Source: Larkinella sp. C7 (GTDB taxonomy: Bacteria; Bacteroidota; Bacteroidia; Cytophagales; Spirosomataceae). From it: DNA of 64,000 bases. Each line of letters starts with the position of its first letter. Within the stretch, counting starts at the first letter, position 1. Under the pieces are notes generated by a model. That model had not been told where the DNA came from. It made no database searches and saw only the letters and a list, made by a program, of their open reading frames with translations. The stretch lies in assembly GCF_006149005.1 (NCBI RefSeq), contig NZ_VBSL01000001.1, positions 620,001 to 684,000 of the forward strand, in the 5' to 3' direction. Shown piece by piece: positions 8,785-16,376 of the stretch. Position numbers and translations under genes: made by a program.

Positions 8785-10026
8785 ATGAAAAGAGTCGTCG
8801 TAACGGGATTAGGGGCTTTGACGCCCATTGGAAATACCGTAGAAGCATATTGGAACGGACTGGTTCAGGGGCGCAGTGGGGCGGCTTTGATCACCAAATT
8901 CGATACCACGTTGTTTAAAACCAAGTTTGCCTGCGAGGTGAAGGGCTTCGATCCCCTCCAGTTTCTGGATAAAAAAGAGGCCCGCAAAATGGACGAATAC
9001 AGTCAGTATGCGCTGGTAGTAGCCGACGAAGCCGTCCGGGATGCACATCTGATTGAGGATAAAGTCGACCAAAACCGCGTGGGTGTTATCTGGGCGTCGG
9101 GCATTGGCGGGATGTACAGCTTTCAGGAGGAGGTCATTGCCTACGGCGCCAGTGGCCGGAATCCGCGCTTCAATCCGTTTTTTATCACCAAAATGATCGC
9201 CAACATGGCATCGGGCCTGATTTCGATCCGGTACGGTTTTCGGGGCGTCAACTTTGCACCGGTCTCGGCCTGTGCCTCTGCGACGCACGCCCTGATCGAT
9301 GCCTTCAACTACATCCGGTTGGGCAAGGCCGAGGTGATCATCGCCGGTGGTTCGGAAGCGGTCGTTACGGAAGTCGCCGTCGGTGGGTTCAACGCCATGA
9401 AAGCCCTGTCGGAACGCAACGACGACCCAGCCACGGCGTCGCGCCCGTTTGATACCAACCGCGACGGTTTTGTGCTGGGCGAAGGAGCAGCCGCCATTGT
9501 TTTGGAAGAATATGAACACGCCAAAGCGCGGGGTGCCAAAATTTACGCCGAACTGGTGGGTACCGGTGCCACCGCCGATGCTTACCACATGACAGCCACC
9601 CACCCCGAAGGTCTGGGTGCCACGCTGGCGATGAATGAAGCCCTGCGGGAAGCTAATCTAAAACCGGAAGATGTTGACTATCTGAATGTTCATGCCACCT
9701 CAACGCCGGTCGGTGACCTCAGCGAAGCCCAGGCGATTCAGAAAGTGTTTGGGCAGAATCCGGCACGGCTGCACCTGAGCGCCACCAAATCGATGACGGG
9801 ACACTTGCTCGGAGCCGCCGGAGCCATCGAAGCTGTTGCCGGTATTCTGGCGATCCGGCACAACACGATTCCGCCCACGATCAACTTGCAGGAGCGCGAC
9901 GAACGCATCAGTTCGGACCTGAATCTGACGCCCAACGTGGCCGTTCAAACGCCGGTGAATGTGGTCATGAGCAACACCTTCGGCTTTGGCGGACACAACG
10001 CGATTGTGGCCTTTCAGCGGGTGTAA
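8785..10026 (+). CDS. fabF: Beta-ketoacyl-ACP synthase II
   Basis: Condenses malonyl-ACP with acyl-ACP in fatty-acid elongation (cytosol). The thiolase-fold catalytic triad is visible: the Cys in VSACASATHALIDAF, the first His in NVHATSTPVGDLSE and the second His in TKSMTGHLLGAAGA, followed by SNTFGFGGHNA near the end. Start chosen at ATG 8785 (MKRVVVTGLG, the usual family N-terminus); an in-frame ATG at 8767 would add six residues. 413 residues, normal length. No other fab gene or acpP is adjacent, so this is a stand-alone copy. Confidence 0.95.
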   Translation: MKRVVVTGLGALTPIGNTVEAYWNGLVQGRSGAALITKFDTTLFKTKFACEVKGFDPLQFLDKKEARKMDEYSQYALVVADEAVRDAHLIEDKVDQNRVGVIWASGIGGMYSFQEEVIAYGASGRNPRFNPFFITKMIANMASGLISIRYGFRGVNFAPVSACASATHALIDAFNYIRLGKAEVIIAGGSEAVVTEVAVGGFNAMKALSERNDDPATASRPFDTNRDGFVLGEGAAAIVLEEYEHAKARGAKIYAELVGTGATADAYHMTATHPEGLGATLAMNEALREANLKPEDVDYLNVHATSTPVGDLSEAQAIQKVFGQNPARLHLSATKSMTGHLLGAAGAIEAVAGILAIRHNTIPPTINLQERDERISSDLNLTPNVAVQTPVNVVMSNTFGFGGHNAIVAFQRV

Positions 10027-10090
10027 GATCACCATAACAACCAAACCACCACAACATAGGCAGAGTCTTTGAGACTTTGCAGGTTTTTAT

Positions 10091-10139
10091 ATCTCCTACT
10101 ATTTCCTAATTTCACCCAAATTAGGAAATAGTAGGAGAT
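10091..10139. promoter_or_regulatory. Perfect 22-bp hairpin enclosing a start codon
   Basis: Arms 10091-10112 and 10118-10139 are exact reverse complements around a 5-base loop (CACCC). The right arm contains an AGGAG sequence and the first two bases of the ATG at 10138, so in mRNA the start region would be fully paired. No T-run follows, so it is not a standard terminator for fabF, which ends 64 bases upstream. It could act as a translational switch or a dyad operator. Confidence 0.8.
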
Positions 10140-10695
10140 GCCAGCCATCGAAAAAGACCTCAAAAAAGAAATTCTGAAACTGCCGCCGGGCGAGAAAGAC
10201 AAGTTGTTGCTGCGGCTGATTGCCAAAGACAAGGACCTGGTCGAACGGCTGCATTTTGTGCTGATCGAGGGCGAAACCACAACCGAGGAACGGCGGCACA
10301 ATCTGAAAGAGAAAATTGCCGAAACCGCCCACGGACACTACACCCACCCCGACGGCTGGATGTTGAAAGCCCTGCGGTCGCTCACGTCGGCGATTGCCCA
10401 CCACGTCAAAATTACGAAGGACAAGTACGGCGAAGTTGAACTGAACATCTACATCCTGACGGCATTCTTCAACGTTCAGCCGAGCCTTTTTGCCCATCTG
10501 AACCACCACAACCAGAACTCCTGCGCCTTTGTGGCCAAAAAAGCGGAGACGATTTTGAAAAAACTCCAGAAGATCGATCCCGATTATTATATCGAATTTG
10601 AAACCGATGTCAACCAGGCACTCGATTTCATTTATACCCACGGGCCGGGGCTGTATGCCCGACAGCTTGGCCTGCCGAAACAGTGGAAACCCTAG
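10138..10695 (+). CDS. Hypothetical protein, start inside a perfect hairpin
   Basis: 185 residues; not recognised. Predicted soluble and mostly helical, with a very charged N-terminus (EKDLKKEILKLPPGEKDKLL) and a His-rich middle (IAHHVKITKDKYG, FAHLNHHNQNSCAF). No signal peptide or membrane span. The start is fixed by an in-frame TAG two codons before the ATG, and the next in-frame ATG is about 70 codons in. The ATG is the last part of a perfect 22-bp inverted repeat. It converges on lgt, 9 bases from its end. It looks like a conserved hypothetical of this bacterial group; function unknown. Confidence 0.75.
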   Translation: MPAIEKDLKKEILKLPPGEKDKLLLRLIAKDKDLVERLHFVLIEGETTTEERRHNLKEKIAETAHGHYTHPDGWMLKALRSLTSAIAHHVKITKDKYGEVELNIYILTAFFNVQPSLFAHLNHHNQNSCAFVAKKAETILKKLQKIDPDYYIEFETDVNQALDFIYTHGPGLYARQLGLPKQWKP

Positions 10696-10704
10696 CACCG
10701 AATA

Positions 10705-11565
10705 CTAGCAGTTTACAGTCAAAACCGGTCGGTTTTGACGTCTGATAACCAACAAAATGATAACACCCACCAGAATGGCCGGGATACTCAGAATCTGACC
10801 CATGTTAAGCACCATAGAATTCTCAAAATCTTCCTGACTGGTTTTCAAAAATTCGACCAGAAACCGGAAGCCAAACAGGAGGATCAGAAAGATGCCGGTT
10901 ATAAAACCGTTGGGAAGTCGATAGCGTTTCTGCTTCCACAAGGCGAAGGTCAACGCGAGCAAAAACAGGCAAAAAAGCGACTCGTAGAGTTGCGTGGGAT
11001 GACGGGGCACCAGGGGCAGCAAGGCCGGGTCGGTTTCCCGAACAAACACAAAACCCCAGGGCAGTGTGGTCGGTTTTCCGTAAATCTCGGAGTTCAATAA
11101 ATTCCCCAGCCGAATCAGCGCTCCACCCAGGCTGACGGCAATTACCAACCGATCGACGACCCAAAGAAAAGGTTGATCGCTTCGCTTTCGGCTGTAGAGA
11201 TACAATGCCACAGGAATAACGATTGTCGCTCCGTGGCTCGCCAGTCCTTCAAACGGTAAGCTTAGCATGGATGTTAGCCATCGACCGGGCTGAGCAACGA
11301 GTAACTCCCACTCGTAGAACAGGTAATGGCCCAGTCGCGCACCAATCACCGTTGCCAGCACGACATACAGCATCAGAATTTCCAGGTCTGCAACCGGTTT
11401 CCGGTCCCGTTTATAGATATAACGCATCACCAGTTGACCACCTAAAAAACTGGCAGCAAACAACAACCCGTACCAGGCAATCGGCCATTCTCCCCCAAAA
11501 ATAGCCAGGGTATAAATGCGGGGATCAAAGTCCCAAATGATAAACACCAATGATTGAGAAAGCAT
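10705..11565 (-). CDS. lgt: Prolipoprotein diacylglyceryl transferase
   Basis: Inner-membrane enzyme that moves diacylglycerol from phosphatidylglycerol to the lipobox Cys of prolipoproteins; the window encodes several such lipoproteins (gldK, sprE-like, DUF1573). About seven hydrophobic spans. Signatures: FGGEWPIAWYGLLFAASF near the start, VVLATVIGARLGHYLFYEW, RLGNLLNSEIYGKPT (Lgt signature Arg/Asn) and RHPTQLYESLF. ATG 11565 (MLSQSLVFIIWDFDP) is preferred over 11619, because the upstream 18 codons overlap the next gene and are not Lgt-like. About 286 residues. Confidence 0.95.
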   Translation of the reverse strand: MLSQSLVFIIWDFDPRIYTLAIFGGEWPIAWYGLLFAASFLGGQLVMRYIYKRDRKPVADLEILMLYVVLATVIGARLGHYLFYEWELLVAQPGRWLTSMLSLPFEGLASHGATIVIPVALYLYSRKRSDQPFLWVVDRLVIAVSLGGALIRLGNLLNSEIYGKPTTLPWGFVFVRETDPALLPLVPRHPTQLYESLFCLFLLALTFALWKQKRYRLPNGFITGIFLILLFGFRFLVEFLKTSQEDFENSMVLNMGQILSIPAILVGVIILLVIRRQNRPVLTVNC

Positions 11566-11578
11566 AGAAATCAGGAGA

Positions 11579-11776
11579 TTAGCAGCCCGTGGTGATGCCC
11601 AATAAAAAAAGGCTGACACAAAAATTAAGGGCCGCGTGTTGATATGGTTTATACCACGGATAGACGACGGTTTTCAATTGAATCAGGCGCAGAAGTTCAT
11701 CCTCACTCCACTGGGATTGTTTGCCCACCTGATCTTTGTAGGCATTCCAGATCGGTTTCAAGTCGTCAGTATTCAT
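11579..11776 (-). CDS. Tiny membrane protein downstream of ECF sigma (possible shortened anti-sigma)
   Basis: 65 residues. A soluble N-terminal half (MNTDDLKPIWNAYKDQV, WSEDELLRLIQLKT) is followed by one hydrophobic segment (HAALNFCVSLFLLGITT) ending at Cys. Its ATG overlaps the sigma-factor stop as ATGA (11773-11776), so the two are coupled. In Bacteroidota such genes often encode a membrane partner or anti-sigma of the ECF factor, usually longer than this. Being so short, it may be a reduced or truncated version. Function is inferred from position only. Confidence 0.6.
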   Translation of the reverse strand: MNTDDLKPIWNAYKDQVGKQSQWSEDELLRLIQLKTVVYPWYKPYQHAALNFCVSLFLLGITTGC

Positions 11777-12282
11777 AGCAATTGTTTTTTTAATAGCTGA
11801 CCCAACCGGGTTTTAATCCGATTGATTTTCGTACTAACATTTGTCCGGCTCATCGCCAGAATTGCCGCCATTTCTTCGTAACTGTGTTCGTCCAGGTAGA
11901 GCATAATTATGGCTTTATCGACGTCTGACAACTGGCTAATGGCCTGATACAATGCCTGCGTTAATTCATTGTCAGCTTCCGACATCGGAAGTTGAAAGTC
12001 CTGCTCCGAAAAAGGCACACGCTCGGGTTGCGCTTTATCCTTCCGGATTCGGGCAAAAACCGTGTTGAGTGCTACGCGGTAAATCCAGGTGGAGACTTTG
12101 GACTGGTGATTAAAGGAAGGATAGGACTTCCAGAGTTGCAGTACGATTTCCTGAAAAAGATCCTTTCGGTCTTCCGGCAACCGATAGTACAGGCTGCAAA
12201 GGCTGTGGATCAGCTTCTGGTGTTGTGCCATGAGCTGCACAAATTCCTGTTGTATGGATGCTTTGGCCACAGACGAAGTCAA
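11773..12282 (-). CDS. ECF-type RNA polymerase sigma factor
   Basis: 169 residues with the two-domain ECF layout. Sigma region 2: HSLCSLYYRLPEDRKDLFQE, then IVLQLWKSYPSF and KVSTWIYRVALNTV (core and -10 binding). Region 4: SDVDKAIIMLYLDEHSYEE, then MAAILAMSRTNVSTKINRIK (-35 helix-turn-helix). It would direct a small stress or surface regulon. It is translationally coupled to the 65-residue membrane protein, and no SusC/SusD pair lies nearby. The gene follows a hairpin terminator at 12319-12345. Confidence 0.93.
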   Translation of the reverse strand: MTSSVAKASIQQEFVQLMAQHQKLIHSLCSLYYRLPEDRKDLFQEIVLQLWKSYPSFNHQSKVSTWIYRVALNTVFARIRKDKAQPERVPFSEQDFQLPMSEADNELTQALYQAISQLSDVDKAIIMLYLDEHSYEEMAAILAMSRTNVSTKINRIKTRLGQLLKKQLL

Positions 12283-12318
12283 CGAATGGATTCAGGGGTA
12301 TTGGTTGCCGAAAGTCTG

Positions 12319-12345
12319 AAAAAGTCACACACAGCTTGACTTTTT
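12319..12345 (-). terminator. Hairpin terminator after the DUF167 gene
   Basis: 9-bp stem AAAAAGTCA/TGACTTTTT with a 9-base loop, directly after the DUF167 stop and giving a T-run on the minus strand. The A/T flanks make it potentially bidirectional. Confidence 0.6.
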
Positions 12346-12615
12346 TTAATTGACGCCTTCCAAACCCGACAAGACCTTCGCAACAACATCTCCTTCTGCA
12401 CTGATTTCCAGCCGTTTGTGAGGATTTGTAAAACCGGAAATTATTTCAACCGAAGATTTAGATATTCCGAACTGACGCGCCAGAAATTCGACCAGATACG
12501 CATTGGCCTTGCCGTCCTGCGCCGGAGCTTTGATTTTGGCGTTCAACTGCCCGGCCGCGTCGAAAAAAAGTTTGTCGATTTTGCTGCCGGGTTTCACTTT
12601 CAGATGCAGCACCAT
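12346..12615 (-). CDS. DUF167 (YggU-type) family protein
   Basis: 89 residues, full length for this widespread small family. Motifs: LHLKVKPGSKIDKL at the N-terminus, LNAKIKAPAQDGKANAYLVEFLARQF (the DGKAN segment is characteristic) and ISGFTNPHKRLEI. The family has a known fold, but its biochemical role is not established to my knowledge. It starts 6 bases after the tautomerase-like gene and is probably co-transcribed with it. Confidence 0.9.
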   Translation of the reverse strand: MVLHLKVKPGSKIDKLFFDAAGQLNAKIKAPAQDGKANAYLVEFLARQFGISKSSVEIISGFTNPHKRLEISAEGDVVAKVLSGLEGVN

Positions 12616-12621
12616 AGACGG

Positions 12622-13011
12622 TTACACGTTGATTTCATAATTGATCGCTGCTTCATCACCGGTTTTCCCCCGAAAGCCCCAGTTAGTTGCGGGACTTTCC
12701 AGAATGCAAATTTCGATGTCGGCCAGGGCCAAGCCAATTTGCTGGCTGATACGCTCAAAAAGCAGGTTGATCAGCTTCTTTTTCGTCTCCATCGTCCGGC
12801 CTTCAATCATCAGAATTTCGATGATGATGTACTTTTCCGAGCGACCTTCCGGCATGAAAAAATCCTCCGGTTCAAGATACAAAAACCGGTGGGCGCGTTT
12901 GTTTAGTGGAAATTGCAGCGCATCGACCACACAGGAATGAATCACATCCGACAAGGGATTTCGGATGGCCCGCAACGGTTCCTGAAGCCCGTAAATCTTG
13001 ACCTGGCTCAT
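12622..13011 (-). CDS. Tautomerase-like protein
   Basis: About 129 residues. The sequence MSQVKIYGLQEPLRAIRNPLSDVIHSCVVDAL resembles the tautomerase_2 group of the tautomerase/MIF superfamily, with FLYLEPEDFFMPEGRSEKYI, then IIEILMIEGRTMETKKKLIN, then LALADIEICILESPATNWGF. The residue expected to serve as N-terminal catalytic Pro in classical tautomerases is not at position 2, so activity is uncertain. ATG 13011 is chosen over an upstream TTG. It precedes the DUF167 gene by 6 bases. Confidence 0.78.
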   Translation of the reverse strand: MSQVKIYGLQEPLRAIRNPLSDVIHSCVVDALQFPLNKRAHRFLYLEPEDFFMPEGRSEKYIIIEILMIEGRTMETKKKLINLLFERISQQIGLALADIEICILESPATNWGFRGKTGDEAAINYEINV

Positions 13012-13014
13012 GGT

Positions 13015-13049
13015 GAGGGACAAGAGAAGTTAGACAAGAGACAAAAGAA
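13015..13049. repeat. Single-arm array of heptameric purine-rich units
   Basis: Five consecutive 7-base units (GAGGGAC, AAGAGAA, GTTAGAC, AAGAGAC, AAAAGAA) in the purM-tautomerase gap. Same style as one arm of the palindromes at 34110-34197 and 25907-25985, but no good complementary arm is present here. Confidence 0.5.
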
Positions 13050-13057
13050 GTATTCTT

Positions 13058-14230
13058 CTAATAGACAAACGTTCCGACTTCGCTCTGCACCGTCACGCGT
13101 TTTCCTTCAAATGCGTCAACGCGACCAATGATCCGGCCTTCGATGCCGAACTGGGCGGCAATGTCGATCACGCGCTGGGCGTTCGCTTCGGATAGGTAGA
13201 TTTCCAGCCGGTGACCCATGTTGAACACCTTGTACATTTCCTGCCAATCCGTGCCGCTTTCCTGCTGAATCAATGCAAACAAAGGCGGTATCGGAAAGAG
13301 ATTATCCTTTATAACATGCAGGTTATCAACAAAATGCAGCACTTTGGTCTGGGCTCCCCCGCTGCAGTGCACCATGCCGTGTATCTGCGGACGCAGCTCA
13401 TCCAGCAGGGCTTTCGCAACGGGCGCATACGTCCGCGTTGGCGACAGAATCAACTGCCCGACATTCAGACCGGTTTCATCAACCGGGTCGGTTAACTGCT
13501 TCGAACCGCTGTAGACCAGGCTCCGGTCCACGGCGGGATCGAAACTTTCGGCGTATTTGTCGGCCAGATAATGCCCCAGCACATCGTGCCGCGCGGAGGT
13601 CAGGCCGTTGCTGCCCATCCCGCCGTTGTAGGTGTTTTCGTAGGTCGCCTGCCCGAACGACGCCAGGCCGACCACTACATCCCCGGCCTGAATCCGGTCG
13701 TTACTAATCACTTCATCCCGACGCATCCGGGCAATTACCGTACTGTCGACAATGATCGTCCTGACCAGATCACCCACATCGGCGGTTTCGCCCCCGGTGC
13801 TGGAAATGTCGATGCCGTGTTGCCGCAACATCGCCAGCACCTCTTCAGTCCCGTCAATAATTTCGGCAATGACTTCGCCCGGAATGAGGTTTTTGTTCCG
13901 CCCAATGGTCGACGACAATAACATCGGGCCGGTGGAGCCCACGCAAATCAGGTCGTCGGTATTCATCACCACAGCGTCCTGCGCAATGCCCCGCCAGACC
14001 GACAGATCACCGGTTTCTTTCCAGTACAGATACGCCAGCGACGACTTGGTGCCAGCGCCATCGGCGTGCATGATGGTGCAATAGTCCGGGTCGCCCGCCA
14101 GCGCATCGGGAACAATTTTGCAGAACGCTTTGGGAAAGAGCCCTTTATCTAAGTTGGCAATGGCTTTGTGGACGTCTTCTTTGGAAGCCGAAACACCCCG
14201 TTGCGCGTAACGATCAGTTGGTTGATTCAT
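13058..14230 (-). CDS. purM: Phosphoribosylformylglycinamidine cyclo-ligase (AIR synthase)
   Basis: Cytosolic ATP-dependent enzyme forming aminoimidazole ribonucleotide, step 5 of purine synthesis. 390 residues, somewhat longer than the ~345 of the E. coli enzyme. The N-terminus has RYAQRGVSASKEDVHKAI, ATP and domain motifs are IMHADGAGTKSSLAYLY, AVVMNTDDLICVGSTGPML and ISSTGGETADVGDLV, and HCSGGAQTKVL lies towards the C-terminus. The ATG at 14230 is 3 bases after the Kelch gene stop, so the pair is likely one transcript despite unrelated functions. Confidence 0.93.
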   Translation of the reverse strand: MNQPTDRYAQRGVSASKEDVHKAIANLDKGLFPKAFCKIVPDALAGDPDYCTIMHADGAGTKSSLAYLYWKETGDLSVWRGIAQDAVVMNTDDLICVGSTGPMLLSSTIGRNKNLIPGEVIAEIIDGTEEVLAMLRQHGIDISSTGGETADVGDLVRTIIVDSTVIARMRRDEVISNDRIQAGDVVVGLASFGQATYENTYNGGMGSNGLTSARHDVLGHYLADKYAESFDPAVDRSLVYSGSKQLTDPVDETGLNVGQLILSPTRTYAPVAKALLDELRPQIHGMVHCSGGAQTKVLHFVDNLHVIKDNLFPIPPLFALIQQESGTDWQEMYKVFNMGHRLEIYLSEANAQRVIDIAAQFGIEGRIIGRVDAFEGKRVTVQSEVGTFVY

Positions 14231-14233
14231 TGG

Positions 14234-15202
14234 TTATTTTAAAACTTCGACGGTATTCAGTTCCGGACCACCGCCGTGGTTGGCCGATCCGGCCAGGATA
14301 TAAATGTGATTTTTATAGACCACCGCCTGTGTACCGTGCCGTCCTTCGTTCAGTTTCGGCCCCGACGTCCAGCGGTTGGTTTTGGGGTCGAGAATCTCGG
14401 CTTCATTGTGCGACAGCAACTGTTCGCTTTCCCCCCCGATTACCCACACTTTGTTGTCTTTCGTCACCGCCGTGCTGCCCGCCCGCAGCGTCGGGAAATT
14501 GCTTTCGGCAGGCAGGGTTTCCCATTTGCCGGTTTTGAAATCATAAACATCCACTTCCGGCATGGTCGTATCGATCACATGCCCGGTTTTGGCCGACGAA
14601 CGGCGTCCACCCGCCAGATACATTTTGGTTCCAACCACGGCGGCACTGATGTGATCACGCGAGCGGGGCGCGTCGGCCAATTGTTTCCAGGTGTTGGTTT
14701 TCGGATCGTATTCGTCCAGGCGGGAAACGTGGCCGTCAAAATGGCCGTCGATGATGCCGCAAACCATGTAAATCTTGTCGTTATACACCACCACGCCGGC
14801 CGATCCGCGCAGTTGGTCTTTCGGAATTTCCGGCCCTTTGCGCCAGACGCCGGTTTTAGGGCTGTAAATATAAATGTTCGGAATGGGCGTTTCGTGCGGG
14901 TATTTCCCCTCAAACGCGCCCATCACGTAGATTTCGCCTTTGTAGTTAATGGCCTGAAAGTGGTTCATTTCCACCGGTGGCGTCGGCAGTTTTTTCCACA
15001 TCAGGGTCTTGAGGTTCAGCGCTTCCAGCGGTTTCATGCCGCGACCGCCGATGGCATACAGACTATCGCCAACGAGGGCGGCTGCGTTTTCGTGGCGCTT
15101 TTCGCACTCGTTTTTATACTTGACCTGCTCCCAGGTTTGAGCCACCACCCAGGAATGACTCAGGAGCATCAGGACGGAAAAGGCAAGGCGTTTTCGGTTC
15201 AT
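14234..15202 (-). CDS. Exported Kelch-repeat protein
   Basis: About 322 residues from ATG 15202, which gives a clean signal peptide (MNRKRLAFSVLMLLSHSWVVAQ); an upstream in-frame ATG at 15247 lies inside the palindrome at 15223-15293 and is unlikely. About six Kelch blades are visible as repeated GG-x-W patterns: YAIGGRG with LMWKKLPTPP, YVMGAFEG, YMVCGI, YLAGGRRS, WVIGGES and YILAGSA. A six-bladed beta-propeller in the periplasm or on the surface is expected. Similar folds occur in galactose oxidase and sialate mutarotases, but no catalytic residues can be assigned. Confidence 0.9.
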   Translation of the reverse strand: MNRKRLAFSVLMLLSHSWVVAQTWEQVKYKNECEKRHENAAALVGDSLYAIGGRGMKPLEALNLKTLMWKKLPTPPVEMNHFQAINYKGEIYVMGAFEGKYPHETPIPNIYIYSPKTGVWRKGPEIPKDQLRGSAGVVVYNDKIYMVCGIIDGHFDGHVSRLDEYDPKTNTWKQLADAPRSRDHISAAVVGTKMYLAGGRRSSAKTGHVIDTTMPEVDVYDFKTGKWETLPAESNFPTLRAGSTAVTKDNKVWVIGGESEQLLSHNEAEILDPKTNRWTSGPKLNEGRHGTQAVVYKNHIYILAGSANHGGGPELNTVEVLK

Positions 15203-15222
15203 AACAATAGGGGTTTTGGGGT

Positions 15223-15293
15223 TACAGTTTTCGGTTGGCTGACGCATTCTTCATTCTACGATAGCCAGCATGCGTCAGCCACTGAAAACTGTA
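15223..15293. repeat. Near-perfect 24-bp inverted repeat carrying the GCGTCAGCC core
   Basis: Left arm 15223-15247 and right arm 15270-15293 pair over about 24 bases with one bulge and one mismatch. The left arm reads GGTTGGCTGACGC (reverse complement GCGTCAGCCAACC) and the right arm GCGTCAGCC. The same core occurs in four other intergenic palindromes in the window. It lies just after the Gfo/Idh gene stop on the minus strand. Confidence 0.8.
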
Positions 15294-15302
15294 AACCGTA
15301 AA

Positions 15303-16286
15303 CTATTTATCTTCCTCATACACAATCCCCGCTTCGGCCCGTACGGCATCCAGCAAACCGATCAGGTTCAGGCTGTCGTCGAGCGACCACAACGGACTTT
15401 CGGTTTTTTTCTGGCGCAAACAGTCCGAAACGTGTTCAGCTTCGTAATCATAACCCCAGGTTGTCCGGGCAAAGGTAAACGTCTGCGGCTCCCCGTCTGC
15501 GGGTTGGAGAACGACGGAATCCCCTTCGTGGAAGCGACCGGGTAAATACAAATTTCCGGTTTCGCCGTACAGCACTGCGTCGGTTTCGGTTTTCGATACT
15601 ACCGTACTATTCAAAACCGCCAGTTGGTTTTCTGCGTAAGTCAACACCATGCCGCATTGTTCATCGACCCCCGTTGAACCAAAAACCGCCGTAGCTTTAA
15701 TCGTTTGGGGAACACCTAGAAATGCGTACGACAAAAATAGCGGATAAATCCCAATGTCCAGCAGTGAACCACCGCCCAACGCCTTGTTGTACATCCGTTT
15801 TTCGGGAACAACGGGCGCAATAAATCCAAAATCCGCCCGCAAACCTTTCACGCGCCCAATCGCCTGATTTTCGGCCAGTTCCCGGGCTTTCTGCACCGAC
15901 GGCATAAACCGGCTCCAGAGGGCTTCCATCAGAAACACCTGCTTCGACCGCGCCGTTTCGACCATCTGCCGAACCTGACCGGCATTCATGGCAAACGGTT
16001 TTTCACACAAAACCGCAATGCCTGCATTCAGGCAAAGAAGCGTGTTTTCGAAGTGGTGATTGTGCGTCGTGGCGATGTAGACCACGTCCAGGCCCTCGCA
16101 GCTCAGCAGGTCTTCGTAGGAACCGTAGGCATGTCTGGCACCGTATTGGGCCGCAAACGCATCGGCCCGTTCCTGGCTGGTGGAAGCCACCGCGAGCAGT
16201 TCGACATCCGGGACGGTTTGGAGATCCTGAACAAATTTATGGGCAATCCGGCCCAGGCCGAGAACACCCCAACGAATCACGGCCAT
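15303..16286 (-). CDS. Gfo/Idh/MocA family oxidoreductase
   Basis: About 327 residues from ATG 16286 (MAVIRWGVLGLGRIAHKF). The Rossmann loop GLGRIA binds NAD(P), and the family's CEKPFAMN motif (catalytic Lys) lies around residue 95. The C-terminal alpha/beta domain has FGFIAPVVPEKRMYNKALGG and GGSLLDIGIYPLFL, the glucose-fructose oxidoreductase-like pattern. Probably a sugar or cyclitol dehydrogenase acting in the cytosol; substrate unknown. Divergent from the outer-membrane protein gene at 16377, with a consensus promoter in between. Confidence 0.92.
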   Translation of the reverse strand: MAVIRWGVLGLGRIAHKFVQDLQTVPDVELLAVASTSQERADAFAAQYGARHAYGSYEDLLSCEGLDVVYIATTHNHHFENTLLCLNAGIAVLCEKPFAMNAGQVRQMVETARSKQVFLMEALWSRFMPSVQKARELAENQAIGRVKGLRADFGFIAPVVPEKRMYNKALGGGSLLDIGIYPLFLSYAFLGVPQTIKATAVFGSTGVDEQCGMVLTYAENQLAVLNSTVVSKTETDAVLYGETGNLYLPGRFHEGDSVVLQPADGEPQTFTFARTTWGYDYEAEHVSDCLRQKKTESPLWSLDDSLNLIGLLDAVRAEAGIVYEEDK

Positions 16287-16325
16287 AAGCAGGGCAATTG
16301 AATCATTTTGGGAACAACTGTAGAC

Positions 16326-16355
16326 CAAATGTACGGCATCAGGGGTTATAGACAA
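16326..16355 (-). promoter_or_regulatory. Consensus Bacteroidota promoter of the Gfo/Idh/MocA gene
   Basis: On the minus strand TTG (16353-16355) is followed after exactly 19 bases by TACATTTG (16326-16333), matching the TTG-N19-TAnnTTTG layout. The gene starts 40 bases downstream. Confidence 0.6.
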
Positions 16356-16365
16356 GAAGCCATCG

Positions 16366-16373
16366 TATTTTTG
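16366..16373 (+). promoter_or_regulatory. Putative -7 element (TATTTTTG) abutting the DUF481-like gene start
   Basis: TAnnTTTG match ending 3 bases before the ATG at 16377, again implying an almost leaderless mRNA. No -33 TTG at the expected distance. Confidence 0.35.
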
Positions 16374-16376
16374 CCT

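Noticed and set aside
10718-10739. Inverted repeat GTCAAAACC/GGTTTTGAC near the lgt end
   Set aside because: It lies inside the lgt coding sequence and lacks a T-run, so it was not called as a terminator, although it could affect the convergent transcript end.
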